Source: Falciphora oryzae
Lineage: Eukaryota > Ascomycota > Sordariomycetes > Magnaporthales > Magnaporthaceae
NCBI GenBank assembly: GCA_000733355.1
Contig: JNVV01000087.1
Span: 48,310-101,297 of the forward strand
DNA length: 52,988 nucleotides
Reading direction: 5' to 3'
Shown: piece by piece, positions 21,883 to 32,876 of the stretch
Numbering within the stretch: the first letter of the stretch is position 1
Layout of the letters: every line of letters starts with the position of its first letter
Translations under genes and position numbers: made by a program
Notes under the pieces: model-generated
The model's input: the letters and a program-made list of their open reading frames with translations, nothing else
Database searches by the model: none
Told to the model about the DNA's origin: nothing

Positions 21883-23872
21883 ATGAAGGGCGACAGCGGC
21901 TCGCCGGGCCCCGGCGCCGACGTCGAGGGCAAGCCCGCGGCGGGCTCCGTGCAAGACGTCGACATCACCCAGGTCCGCGCCGACGGCACCGAGGACCTGC
22001 TCGCGAAGCACAACCAGCTGGAGCGCGGCTTGAAGAGCAGACACATCCAGTTTTTGGCCCTGGGCGGAGCGTGAGTTGAGGCCAACCCGGCGGCATGGGT
22101 GCAACCGTTTAGCGCGTCGCGCCGACACTGACCGAGCTTCGCTGGCGCCTGCAGCATCGGGACAGGACTCTTCGTCGGATCGGGAGGCATTCTAAGCCTT
22201 GTCGGCCCGCTTCCCCTGTTCCTGGCCTACTGCTCCATGATGGTTCTGGTGTATTTCATCATGAACGACCTGGCCGAAATCTCGACATATCTACCCCTGA
22301 AGGGAATCTCCATCCCGTAAGTCCCGGCTCCGATCGCACTCCGGGTTGCCGCCAACCATGGATCGTCCACTGACCACGCATCACAGCTATTTTGTCGACC
22401 GCTTTGTCGATCCCTCGCTGGCGTTTGCTACCGGATACAACTACTGGTGTAAGCTAAACCGCGCTTCCAGCATCTTAACATCTACCGGTTCCTAACTATC
22501 CCTACTTCCCTGCGCAGACGCGTATGCTATGCTTGTAGGCGCCGAGGCGGTTGCCGGCGCCATTCTCCTGGACTACTGGCAGACCCCCGTCCCGGCCTGG
22601 GTCTGGATTACCATTATCCTTTTTGTCACGCTGGGCCTCAACATTTTCGCCGTGGGCGTCTTCGGTGAGGCGGAGTTCTGGTTCGCCAGCATCAAGTTCA
22701 TTACCATCATGGGCCTGATCCTCGTGTCCCTCGTCATCATGCTCGGCGGCGCGCCTAACGGCGAGCGCATCGGCTTCCTCTACTGGTACAGCCCCGGCGC
22801 CATAAAACCGTACCTTGCCAAGGGCAGCACCGGCAACTTTCTCGCCTACTGGGCCGCCTTCGTCCAGGCCGGCTTCGCCTTCATCACCTCGCCCGAGCTG
22901 ATCGCGCTCGCGTCGGGCGAGACCATGGCCCCGCGCCGCAACATCCCCAAGGCCGCGCGACGCTTCATCTGGCGGCTTGCCATCTTCTACGGCCTGGGCT
23001 CCCTCATGGTCGGTGTCATCACGCCGCGCGACGACGAGAAGCTGCTCAACAAAGCGTCCAACGCCAACGCGTCCCCATGGGTCATCGGCATCCAGCGCGC
23101 TGGCATCGTCGGCCTCAATCACGTCATCAACGCCGCCATTCTAACCAGCGCCTGGTCCGCCGGCAACGCCTTCCTGTACTCGGGCTCGCGCGTGCTCTAC
23201 TCGCTCGCCCTCAACGGCCAGGCGCCCCGCATTTTCGCCAGGTCCACCAAGCGCGGTGTGCCCTACGCCGCCGTGCTGGCCACCTGGGCCGTCGGCCTGC
23301 TTGCGTACCTCAAGGTCAACGAGAGCAGCGGCCTAGTCTTCACGTGGCTGATGAATCTAAGGTACGTTGCGAGCCGTGCTCACTGCTCACTGCCGACGCG
23401 CCCGCTCCCCTTGCCCGTTTCGCTGGAACCAATGTAACTGATAATCTATACGATTCTCAGCACCATCTCTGGCTACATCGCCTGGATCGTCGTCCTCATC
23501 ACCTACCTGCGCTTCCGCTCCGCGCTCACCTTCCGCGGCCTGCTGCACACGCTGCCCTTCAGGGGGGCTCTGCAGCCCTACGGCACCTACTTCGTCTTGG
23601 TGGTGCTTGTCCTCCTCACCCTGACCAACGGATTCTCGGTCTTCTTCCCGGGAAACTGGGACGTGCAGTCGTTCCTCGTCGCCTACATTACCATCCCCCT
23701 CTTCTTGGCCCTCTACATCGGCCACAAGGCGGCCAAGCGGACGCCCTTCTTCCGGAAGACCGAGGACATCGACGTCGTCACGGGCGTTCGCGAGATGGAG
23801 GAGCTGGCCGCCAACGACGTCGAGCCTGTGCCCAAGAATGTTTGGCAGAAGATCTGGTTCTGGATTGCCTAG
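21883..23872 (+). CDS. Amino-acid permease (APC superfamily, fungal YAT type)
   Basis: Five exons, 21883-22070, 22155-22316, 22387-22448, 22518-23361 and 23461-23872, in phase and giving 555 aa. After a short acidic cytosolic N-terminus comes GLKSRHIQFLALGGAIGTGL and FVGSGG, the first membrane segment and unwound substrate-binding motif typical of fungal amino-acid/H+ symporters. About twelve hydrophobic segments follow, for example WVWITIILFVTLGLNIFAVG and YWAAFVQAGFAFITSPELIAL, with the conserved E in SPELIALASGE. The C-terminus is cytosolic and ends KNVWQKIWFWIA. All introns have clear donors (gtgagt, gtaagt, gtaagc, gtacgt). The product should import amino acids at the plasma membrane; specificity cannot be read from the sequence. 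Confidence 0.93.
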
Positions 23873-24861
23873 GCTCTGTTCGCGGGTTTCCAAATGGTTA
23901 GCATGGGATGTTACGAAAAATGTAAAAAAAAAAAAAAAAAGTTTCCAAGTGCAGAAGAACAAGAAAACAATCCGTCCATTATGGGCAAGGTCATGCCCAA
24001 GGCATCTGTGCCGCTGTTCACACTCCCGACATTGATCTACACCCTGACTGTTGTCGCAGGCGTGCCCGCCATGGCCGTTCGGGGCTGCCAAAAGCCGATC
24101 TAAACGGGAAAGGCTCGTCTGGACTACATCGCTGGTTGAGAAGGATTTTTTTGTCGGGCGCTGCGCGATCGTCAATGCCTGAACCCGGTCGGCCAGGCCT
24201 CGCGGGCGGAGAGGCGAGGGTGGAAGCTGTCGAGCTCGGTTGCGGGTGCCGTTCAATTATCTCTTTCCATCGCACTCCTAGTTCAAGCACCCTTCGCTAA
24301 CATCTTTTTCATTATCTCCTGATTGTTCCTGCAGCGATCACCAGTCTGGCGTTCTCGCCAGACTTCTGCGTCCCGAGCTCGCATCGCAAAGAATGTGGCG
24401 CGTGCGAAATGCACGCTTTCTTGGCGAGGAGACCGGGCAGCCACGCAGCCATCATGTGGCTCTCAGCTCAAGGGCACGGTTCATCCACCCCACTCTTTGG
24501 GCTGAGACCGACCAGACCAGGTCCCCCGATTGGGGAAAGGCGGAGAACACAGATGGAAACCAAGATTGGATGATGCGAGAAGGGGGAGGGACGGCGGCGG
24601 CTTGTGACTCTGCTAGCGCGGGCCACGCCCCAGGCTGCGTGCGGCGTCAGCGTCGGCTGCCCCCGCGGGCTCACCATCCATCATCCATGGCGTGGCATTT
24701 GGTGCCTGTCCGAGCACCAGGGGCTGGTCAGTCCAGGCGGCCACATGCCACCCCACACCCGCCCGCCGCCCGACACGCGAGCTAGGAGATTTCGGCAAAT
24801 TGATGATCTTGGTTTCTGGACCAGGAGAGCCGGAGCAATTGCCCCTGCCACACACCCCCCC

Positions 24862-24899
24862 GGCCACCCCAGGCCCACCCGGCCACCCCAGGCCCACCC
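24862..24899. repeat. 19-bp tandem repeat, two copies
   Basis: The unit ggccaccccaggcccaccc occurs twice in tandem, with a partial third start after it. It is a local minisatellite. Confidence 0.85.
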
Positions 24900-24978
24900 G
24901 GCCCCTCCTGTCCGATGAGGTACCACAATGCTTATCCGAACGTCACGGCGTTTGCAGGTCCAACCAGATGGTAACGAG

Positions 24979-25052
24979 GAAAAAAAAAAAAAAGGAAAAA
25001 AAAAGAAAAAAAAAAGGAAAAAAAAAAGAAAAAAAAAAAGAAAAAAAAAAGG
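24979..25052. repeat. (A)n-GG microsatellite
   Basis: Runs of 7-13 A separated by G or GG, for example aaaaaagaaaaaaaaaagg, continue over more than 70 bp on the plus strand. Confidence 0.9.
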
Positions 25053-25936
25053 GAATGCAGGATCTGGGAGTCGGTATATCAACAGACCCCAGCGCTGCTG
25101 CCCTTCGTTTCCAGCCCTCACCCCTCTAGGCACCTAGGTAGTCAATCGACGTCGAGCAATTGAGCGTAAAGCGTAAAGATATTAATCCTTTTCGTCTTTT
25201 CTTTCTTCCTTTCCCAAGCTTCACCGCCAAAATGTAGCCCTTCCTGTCTCCCCCGCCGGCCCCTGTCGACCGACATCTTGCTTCTCGTGGCGTTGACCAC
25301 CGACTTTACCATAGAGCCACGCCCGCGCTGTCGCTAAGCGTCGTACCCGTCAACGTCGGGACTACTAAGATGGTCCTGGGCTGCGGCGAAAGCGGCCACG
25401 GGCTGCATCGTGTGGAACAGGGTTCCAGCCACGGCCGCCATCTCCCGGTCCAACAACATGCCGTGGAGCAGAAGTGGTTTATCCAAACCGGTCGGCCATT
25501 TTCCTGGGATCAGTGCCGGCAGCAGTGCCGTCGCCACGGCTGATTCGTAATTTTTTTTCTCACTCACGCGACTTCCAGGTGTACAAAGATTCGTGTGGAA
25601 ATTCCTCCCAGGTGCAAGTACCTGCAAGCTGGGAATTTTCGTGGGCCCCTGGGGGCGATGGGCGGGTAACCGGTGAAGAATTCTGCTCCCGTTCAGCACC
25701 CGCCTGGCCACACACTGCAGTTAGGCATATGGATGCCTGGAGCTAGCACGTACAGATTCATGTAGGTGTTACATGCCTACCCACAGTTAGGAGCCTGCCG
25801 TGAGACTCCCCCCGAGCGCGCAGATCGGCCGCTGCCAGCCAGCCAGAGCTTCAATCCAATTTTCGGTACTTCCTTTTTGGTAAAGACTTGACCGACAAAT
25901 GAAGCTATCGGGTTCCCGATTGAGGGCAACTCGTTA

Positions 25937-27793
25937 AGTCAAGTTACCCCCTGTCCGTTCACCCCCCCTGTCCGCCCACCTGCGGTCCCACAACCCCGAA
26001 TCGTCGCACGTACTTCAATTCTACGGGATTCCATCAATTTTGATCCGTTTTCCTTCCTTTTTGCTGCATTCGAACGCTGAGATGCCAGAGAAACAGTATA
26101 CGGAACAAGAAATCGAACGAGCCGTCGCCGCGGTGCAAGCGAAAGTTCCTATCCGAAAGGCTGCCCGGACCTATGGGATACCAACGTCGACCTTACGAGA
26201 TCGTTTAAAAGGCGCCCTACCTATCCGGCAGTCCCAAGAGCCTTTTCGGCGGTTAGGGCCGGCCCAGGAGAATGGCCTGGCAGATTGGATACGCATACAG
26301 GCCTCCCTAGGCCTCCCTCCAACGCATGCAGAAGTCCGCTTTTTTTCGGAGGAGATCCTACGCCGGGAGGGCACCCAACAAGCCCTTGGGAAGCGCTGGA
26401 TTAACCGCTTTTTGCAAGGATATCCGGAGATCCGTGTCGGAAGGGGCCGGCGCATAGAGTCGGCACGAGTTAAAGGGGGCTACTACTACAATAATTAGGC
26501 AGCGGTGGAAATACCTCCAAATCCCGGAGGTGGCCGGGATCAAGACGGAAAATACGTACAACGCGGACGAAGGCGGCCTACAGGAGGGAAAAACAAGCAA
26601 CGGGCTTGTTTTAGGCCTCGCGGAGACCCGGCTTTTGCAAAAAAGAGCCTGGATCTCGCACTTGGACCTCCTTTATCGAATGCGTCTCGGCCACTGGGAT
26701 TTCGCTTCCTCCTCTCATTATTTTCAAAGGGAAATACGTACAGGAGCAATGGTTTCCGGGGGATTTAGGCCAATTTAGGGGCTGGGAATTCACCGTAACG
26801 GATAGCGGGTGGACTACGGATCGCACGGCCGTCGAATGGCTGCAAAAGGTTTTCCTCCCTCGCACTGAACCCCCTACCCCTAAACGCCGGCTTTTGATGT
26901 TAGATGGGCACGGATCCCATATAACCAAAGAGTTTATGTCTCTTTGCTTCCAAAACAACGTCTTTTTGCTTTATTTACCCCCTCATTCCTCGCACGTTTT
27001 GCAGCCTTTGGATCTATCCGTCTTCAGCCCTCTCAAACAGGCCTACCGCAAAATAACCGGCTCCCAGGCTTTATTTACCTGCTCAACTGTAGTGGGAAAA
27101 CGTTTATTTTTGCAGGGCTATGCCTCTGCAAGATCACAAGCCCTTACCCCTTATATAATCAAGTCGGGGTGGCGGGCATCGGGCCTTTGGCCCCGGAATA
27201 TCCGAAAACCCCTATCGAGCCGACTTTTACTCGAAAACTCCAACCAAAACAGCCAACGAGCCGGAATTCAACAATCTGCAGAGGATAACAGGGCCAAACA
27301 GCGTTCAAACGTCCCTATTTTGCTGTCCCAGGTGCCCTGGGAAACTCCCAAGCAGACTAGAGAATTGGCCTCCCAAATCAGCACCTTCAAGGCCCGGATT
27401 CCGGCAAGCCCTACGGCCCGACTTTTCCTCCGGAAAGTCCAAAAAGGCTACGAGGCGCGTGAATTCGAATTAGCTGAGGCCCTGCAAAAAATTAGGCGGC
27501 TGGAGGCCGAATTGGAGGCACAGCGGCCTCGCAAAAAAAGGAAGGTGGCCCCGGATCCCAACGAGACCTTCGTGAATATCCGGCGCGTTGCAAAGGCAAG
27601 GGGGCAAGTTGAGGAGGCAAATGATACAGCGTCTGAAACAGCGGAAGATTCTGATCAGGAATCTATATACAGTTGTATCGAGGTTAGTTAAATTGAGGTA
27701 GAAATTTGCAGTTGAATGCACTAGGTTTGGTCGGGATCCGAGTTGGTTGGGTGGGCGGACAGGGGGGGTGAACGGACAGGGGGTAACTAGACT
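25937..27793 (+). mobile_element. Fot1/pogo-type DNA transposon copy 2 (1857 bp)
   Basis: It is flanked by TA (25935-25936 and 27794-27795) with about 44-bp terminal inverted repeats differing at one base, starting AGTCAAGTTACCCCC on the left. Each terminal repeat again holds a tandem CCCCCTGTCCG.. unit. One transposase gene fills the interior on the plus strand. The copy shows no nonsense codons and no AT shift, so it seems young compared with copy 1. Confidence 0.92.
26082..27691 (+). pseudogene. Fot1/pogo transposase with two frameshifts
   Basis: The start is ATG at 26082 (MPEKQYTEQEIERAVAAVQ), followed by a psq-type helix-turn-helix (KAARTYGIPTSTLRDRLKG) and a CENP-B-like segment (SLGLPPTHAEVRFFSEEIL). 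The frame changes by +1 in a run of G near 26472-26477 and again by +1 near 26660, where WTSFIECVSATG is expected. From there the frame is open to the stop at 27691. DDD residues appear in NADEGG, LMLDGHGSH and PLDLSVFS. A basic stretch PRKKRKVAPD lies near the C-terminus and could act as a nuclear signal. With only two single-base defects it is a recent corpse, or the defects are assembly errors and the element is active. Confidence 0.88.
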
Positions 27794-27795
27794 TA

Positions 27796-30700
27796 GCCAC
27801 AAGCACGAGCTAGGGAAAGGGTTGCCGCTCCGTCGGGAAGATTGCGATCTCTCGCACCTGCCCCAGGCGACCTGGCTCTCCCCCGGCGGCTGAGGCCTCA
27901 CAGGCACGGTGCGGTCGATACCCGACGCTAGTGGCCGCCTGTCACCTTCAGCAAATACGTGCTGCGCCGCTGCAGAGACAAACAGGGGAAAACGCAAGAA
28001 GGCTCCATGCTTTTTGTTGAGGACGCTAGCGGTTTGACGTCATTTGAAATATAATTCCGAAAACGAATAGAGCAGTGGCGGGGGATCCAGCGCAAAAGCA
28101 AAGCCAGGCAGCTATCGCGACGGTGACAGGGAGGGGGATGTGGGCAGCACGGCTGCACCTCCCCACTCAAGCTCATGCAGGTTTGGTCAGCTCCGAACGG
28201 TGGCGGCGGGCTGAGCACCTTCCTGGCCAGCAGGCTAGGGTAGCTCGAACAGCTGCCAAAATTGCTACCGAGGTGGTATGCCAACGGCTCTCTGAACAAC
28301 AACACGCAAGAAAACTACCTGGTAGGCAACTCCAAAAAGCAGTTTAAAATGTCGCCTTGGATGTTAAGTGATGGGGAAAGGGAACAACCAAAAGCGCGGA
28401 GAGGAAAGGGAGCAGGCGGGAGCGATCGAGAAGGAGGGGGAGGGGAGCTTGCTGAGGCAGCTGCTGACGACTGTCTGTGTGACGTCGCGTAGGCGCCAAG
28501 CTAGGACTTTGCCAGAACAGGCAGACAGCTCATGTCCTCATGCCGCTTCGGCCAGTGCCGGCCCACAGGCGGTTATTTGCCCTCTCGGTGGAAAGCAGCT
28601 CCGTTTGCGCCCTGCCGTAGGGAGAAAGCAGCTCCAGACCCGGCAGAGACGCGCTAGAAAAGCGCCTGCACGCCACCATTTGCCTCGCACCCATGTCCCG
28701 CGCCATTTATTGGGCGCCTCCTTGCAGTAGGCAGTCCTGAATCATCGCCCTAGTGCCCGCTGGGCTAACACCCGCATGACGTTGCCAACGCGTGCCACGC
28801 CTAGCACTGGTTTTCCGCCTTTTCCCCTCCGCTAGCGCTGCAGCTGGGGATCCATCTTCCCCACCTACCGGTCCTAGCTGGGGAAGCACGCTATTGATGG
28901 AGCTTACTGGGCACAGACAGGTCCCCGCGCTATTGAGGCTCTTTTCTTATCTCAACCACTTCACACCCCACGTACCTCTAGTCTAGATGTCCCAATCCTT
29001 CTCGAGCTTGGGCACACCAGGTGTCTGGTACCTAGGTACCTAGGTACACCTAGGTGAGCGGCAGACACCCAGGGGGCTCCTCAGAGTGGTGCCCGTGCGA
29101 GCGCCAACCACCCAGCTCCCGGCGCATGCCGGCTTGCTCCCGCGCTCGTTCCTCCGTTTTTCGGCCAGCTCATTTCCACCCATCAGCCCTCGTCTAAGCC
29201 CCCAATCAGACGCAACGCCTGCCCGACATGTAGCAGGTGGCTCCTCCTGCAGGCTGAAAACACCCTTGGCGCGCTCCAGCATCAGGCACTGGTACATAAC
29301 ACCTCACCCCTCCCGTCCTGCATGGTCCTTTGCGAGGAGAAAAAAGTGATCTGTCTCTCTCTTTACCTACTCTGTCACTTTCCGCCTTTTCCTGGCCCTT
29401 CCGTTTCTTTTCCCTCTCTCCCCTCCCATGCTGCCTGGTTGCCCACGAGGAAAAGTGATGTACCCCTCTCTTCACTTTGCCAATTTCCGCCTTTTCCGGT
29501 CTTTCCGCTTCTTTCCTCTCTCGCCCCTCTATCCTTACCCCTCTACGCCCGCCTTGGCTCGTTTACTGCTTGGTATTCTTTGCTTTCTCCCGTATTCATC
29601 AGGCCGCTAACGAAAGACACGGCCCAATGGCGCTCTCGCAGTCCGGCCCAGCCGCAGCCTGCTTCCCACCACTTTCCTTGGGAAATCATTCGAGCCCCGT
29701 GCGGCCGCCACGTCACGAAGCCTCCCCTGTCGCTGCTGGCCCTCTGCGGTGGGCAGAGTATCGGCCGTACGCCCGCGCGCTGCATTCCCTCTCCGGGACG
29801 CGCAAGCCGCGAGAAGCGACCGCTCTGGCCCCTGCTGCCGCCCCGCCGCCCATTTCGTCTGGTTCCTGACATCTCCCGAGACGACAATCCTTCGTGTCCC
29901 TCCTCCCTCTCTGAGCCGCGCCGCGCCTCTCTCTCTCCCCTCCTCCACAGGCGCAGGAGCAGGCGGCCGGCGCCTGGCCCGACCTGCGCCCGTGCCAGGC
30001 CACGATTCCTCCCCGTGGTGGGCGCCCACGGCATCTGCCATGGCGGAGGGGCATGGGCAGCTGGCGTCTTGAGCCGTCGACGGGGCGGCACCCCGACACT
30101 ACGTCCAGGAACACACGAGCAAGGCGGCGGTCGGCGTTCACCGTAGCTGAAGGGGCCTAGGGCGCCCCTGCTCAGATGATGGCGGTGGCAGTGTCAGGCG
30201 ACACCGCTCCCTTTGTGAGGGGCCAGGCTGGTCTAGTGCTCAATTGCTTTGCGTCAGTATCTTTTTTCTCTGCACGCCCCTGACTACCTGGGTTTGTACC
30301 TACAAGGCGAGCAGCGGCCGCGCGCTACCACAGGAGATAGGAAGCAATGTTGACAGACCTTCGTCTTGATGCGTCTCTGTCAATATTTTTCCTTTTTTTC
30401 GACCATGAATAGCCATTCACTAGTGGAAATGTTCCATCAGGGGTCTGCTGCACCATCTATTGGGTTGACTCACTCTGCCAGTAGCAGTGTCTGGCCAGGG
30501 CAGCTGGAGCCACCTTCGGGGCCGTGTAGGGAAGCCGTCCATGGCCAAATGGCTCTCCAAGGCGGCGTCTCCGTAGATGAGCGCTGTGCTTCTTTGTGCC
30601 GGAAAACGATGGCGTCTCCTCCTGGGAACCCGTCAACTTCCACTTGGATTCTGCAGTATATTAAGAACGCGATACCAGCTCCAGCGCCCTCTTCTCCAGA

Positions 30701-30908
30701 AACCTTCTCTCACCATCCACGAAAACTTCCTTCCCAAACAAGCCTGCTACCAAGACAGGTGCTCCGCCATCTACCTCAGATCGCATCCCAGAAACCATCC
30801 ACCAAGCTTCTTGCCAAGTCAGCCTGCTACCAAGACAGGTGCTTCGCCATCACACCTCGGAGACAGAGTCTTTCCCCTTTTCTCGGCACTCGTGCCGCCC
30901 CGCCAATC
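27796..30908. other. Long intergenic region, no supported gene
   Basis: About 3.1 kb between the second Fot1-type element and the next gene. Open frames on both strands (for example 29322-30146 plus and 29543-30091 minus) coincide with C/T-rich DNA and lack motifs or splice signals. A palindromic stretch of overlapping GGTACCTAGG words occurs at 29027-29055. The part just upstream of 30909 may be 5' UTR. Confidence 0.5.
30741..30850. repeat. 30-bp direct repeat, two copies 80 bp apart
   Basis: The word agcctgctaccaagacaggt followed by gctccgccat (30741-30770) recurs at 30821-30850 with one base changed. It lies directly upstream of the gene at 30909, probably in its 5' UTR. Confidence 0.85.
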
Positions 30909-31412
30909 ATGGCATCGATAAGCGACATCCCAACAATCATCGCTTTTTCCGCGAAATGCTTGACTTGCGCCTTCAAGTACGGCCATGCCTACTCGAGGTC
31001 CGAAAAGTCTAAAGAGCTCCACAAGGACTGCGCGAACCAACTGAGCGACACCCTCCAGTACATGCGGGTCATACGCGCCAGGGCCCGGCGCGATCCGCAT
31101 CACAGGCCCGCCTATTTCAAGACGGTCCTTGACGCCGAACGCCGGCTCTATCACGCGGCCGCGAAAGCAACTAGGCACGTGGGGCGGCCAATCCAGGGGA
31201 CCGACGTCTTTAGTCGGCTACACTGGTCAATCTCGATCAAGCCGAAAGCGAAGGAGATGGTGGGCATTCTCAAGGATGCCATCAAGGAGGTCCGCGACGA
31301 GTTCGCGGACGAGTTCAAGAGGCTCGAGGAGATGTCGTCCGAAGGGTGGGCAGAACTGGAGAGGTCGCTGGGCCTGGAAATGACCAGCGTGGCAATCAAG
31401 GCTGCCGAGTAG
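30909..31412 (+). CDS. Hypothetical small helical protein
   Basis: 167 aa from ATG 30909 (MASISDIPTIIAFSAKC) to the TAG at 31410. The frame is open further upstream, but that part includes the direct repeat and no convincing coding, so the internal ATG is preferred. The product looks mostly alpha-helical and charged, with KAKEMVGILKDAIKEVRDE and FADEFKRLEEMSSEGW near the C-terminus, which could form a coiled coil. The length and opening faintly resemble the stand-alone N-terminal helical domain found on fungal NACHT/STAND proteins, but no nucleotide-binding domain follows. I do not recognise the family firmly. T-rich sequence (31640-31790) follows the stop. Confidence 0.55.
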   Translation: MASISDIPTIIAFSAKCLTCAFKYGHAYSRSEKSKELHKDCANQLSDTLQYMRVIRARARRDPHHRPAYFKTVLDAERRLYHAAAKATRHVGRPIQGTDVFSRLHWSISIKPKAKEMVGILKDAIKEVRDEFADEFKRLEEMSSEGWAELERSLGLEMTSVAIKAAE

Positions 31413-32876
31413 GCCGACCGCCAGGCTCGCACCCACCAACAACGGCAGCGATGGAGACGGAAGCGGCGAGGATCTCTGCAACGAACAGGGGTTCAACGAC
31501 GGCGAGGACAGCAATAGCCAGGCGCCTGGGCACGTTGGCCTCTCGCTCGCGATCGGTCGGCTTTTGGCACGAGCCACGGGTGACGGGCAATTCCCCCCCT
31601 GAAATTGTCCCACCTCTGACTCCCTTTGCCTGTCTTTCCTCTTTTTCTTTTTTTTTTTCTTTTTTTCTTTTTTCCTTTTTTTCCTTTCTCTCTCTCTCGC
31701 TTTCCCCATTTTTCCTTCCTTTTCTTCTAAGCTATTTTCTTTTCCCTTTCCTCTCCCTTTTGTTCTTTTGTTTTTCACTGTCCGTTTTTTCGCCCAGTAA
31801 TTTTTCCCACCCGGATAAACGTGGGGTGGTGTGTGTGTTCGGATCGAGCTCGTGTTTCGGGGTTTACTTTTGGAATACATAATACCAAGAAAAGAAAGAA
31901 AAAAAATTTAAAAACCAAACGACAAACAACTCTGCGTCTCCCGTTCCTGTTCTTATGCGTCGGTGCAGGCCGCCCGCTCAGAGACAGGCACCAACCAGCT
32001 TGGGCAGAGGCGGGATTCCCACCTGGCCATCAAACTTTTCGCGCGCTCGCGCTCGGCAGGTTGGCGGGGCCACCAAATTGAAAGCGGCAGCCACAACCCA
32101 CCTGCCTGGAGGAATGTATCCCCTCTGGGCACAGGATTTCGCAAACGGCGAGCCTCTACCCCTCAGGCCCGCCGCGCTTGTCGTGCAATCTGGCTCTCGT
32201 TGTTTGCATCCGTACTTGGGCGATTTGCTTGGGGCATTGCGATTGTCGCATGTCCCGTCCAGTGCATGTGATGGGACCGTGCAGTCGCTGGATTTCTGGA
32301 GGTGCCGGGAAATTAGGGGTTGCACCAGCAGCTTGAGCGAAGGCAGTCGGGCTCAATTGGTTTCGTCTGGTAGGCGCGCGCGCTTTCTTCCAAGGCACGC
32401 ATTTCGTCAACCAAACGTGGACCCGACAGTCGCAGCAAGCCACGACCCCGCATGGCCTCTGACGTTGGTAAAGCTATGGGGCTTCTGGGCCAGCATGCAG
32501 GCGCTGTGGGCCGCGTCAGGGCACTCTGTCTTCCGCAGAGTGGGCAGGCTCCTGTCTGGAGCGACGTCGACACCGCTTCCAAGACATCGAGACGATTGAA
32601 GGGACATCAAGTGGATTAAAATAGGTACGCGTACGATAACGGCGGTAGCGACTGACTAGAGAACAGAAAGATCAAGATGACCACAGACAGAACCAAGCGA
32701 ATCCAGGCAAAGCAAGCGAATCCAGACAAAGCAAGCGAACCCAGACAAAACAAGCGACGCCAGTCCCAGGCCACCACCTGGCCCCGTGTTCCAACAACTC
32801 CGTCCAGCTATCTCCCTCCGACTTCTCCTCCCCGACACCACGTCGTGAAATGCGATCAACTCCCGCCCGCATCGAC
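31413..32876. other. Intergenic region with pyrimidine tract and minisatellite
   Basis: A T/C-rich tract covers about 31630-31790. A 19-bp unit (gcgaatccagacaaagcaa and variants) is repeated three times at about 32697-32757. No gene was recognised. Confidence 0.55.

Larger units (their letters stand above)
23873..25934. other. Intergenic region with low-complexity tracts
   Basis: No supported gene. It contains an A-run at 23925-23940, a 19-bp tandem repeat at 24862-24899 and an A-rich microsatellite at 24979-25052. An open frame on the minus strand at 25334-25711 (about 125 codons, no ATG at its start) is not convincing. Confidence 0.55.

Noticed and set aside
22502..24256. Minus-strand frames opposite the permease
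   Set aside because: Antisense shadows of a clear five-exon transporter gene.
25334..25711. A 125-codon minus-strand frame
   Set aside because: No ATG at the start, no motif, and no neighbouring exons; could be chance.
29322..30146. A 270-codon plus-strand frame and its antisense partners
   Set aside because: They lie in C/T-rich, low-complexity DNA without splice signals or family motifs.
31955..32599. A 214-codon plus-strand frame
   Set aside because: No motif, irregular composition and no splice context; no support beyond openness.
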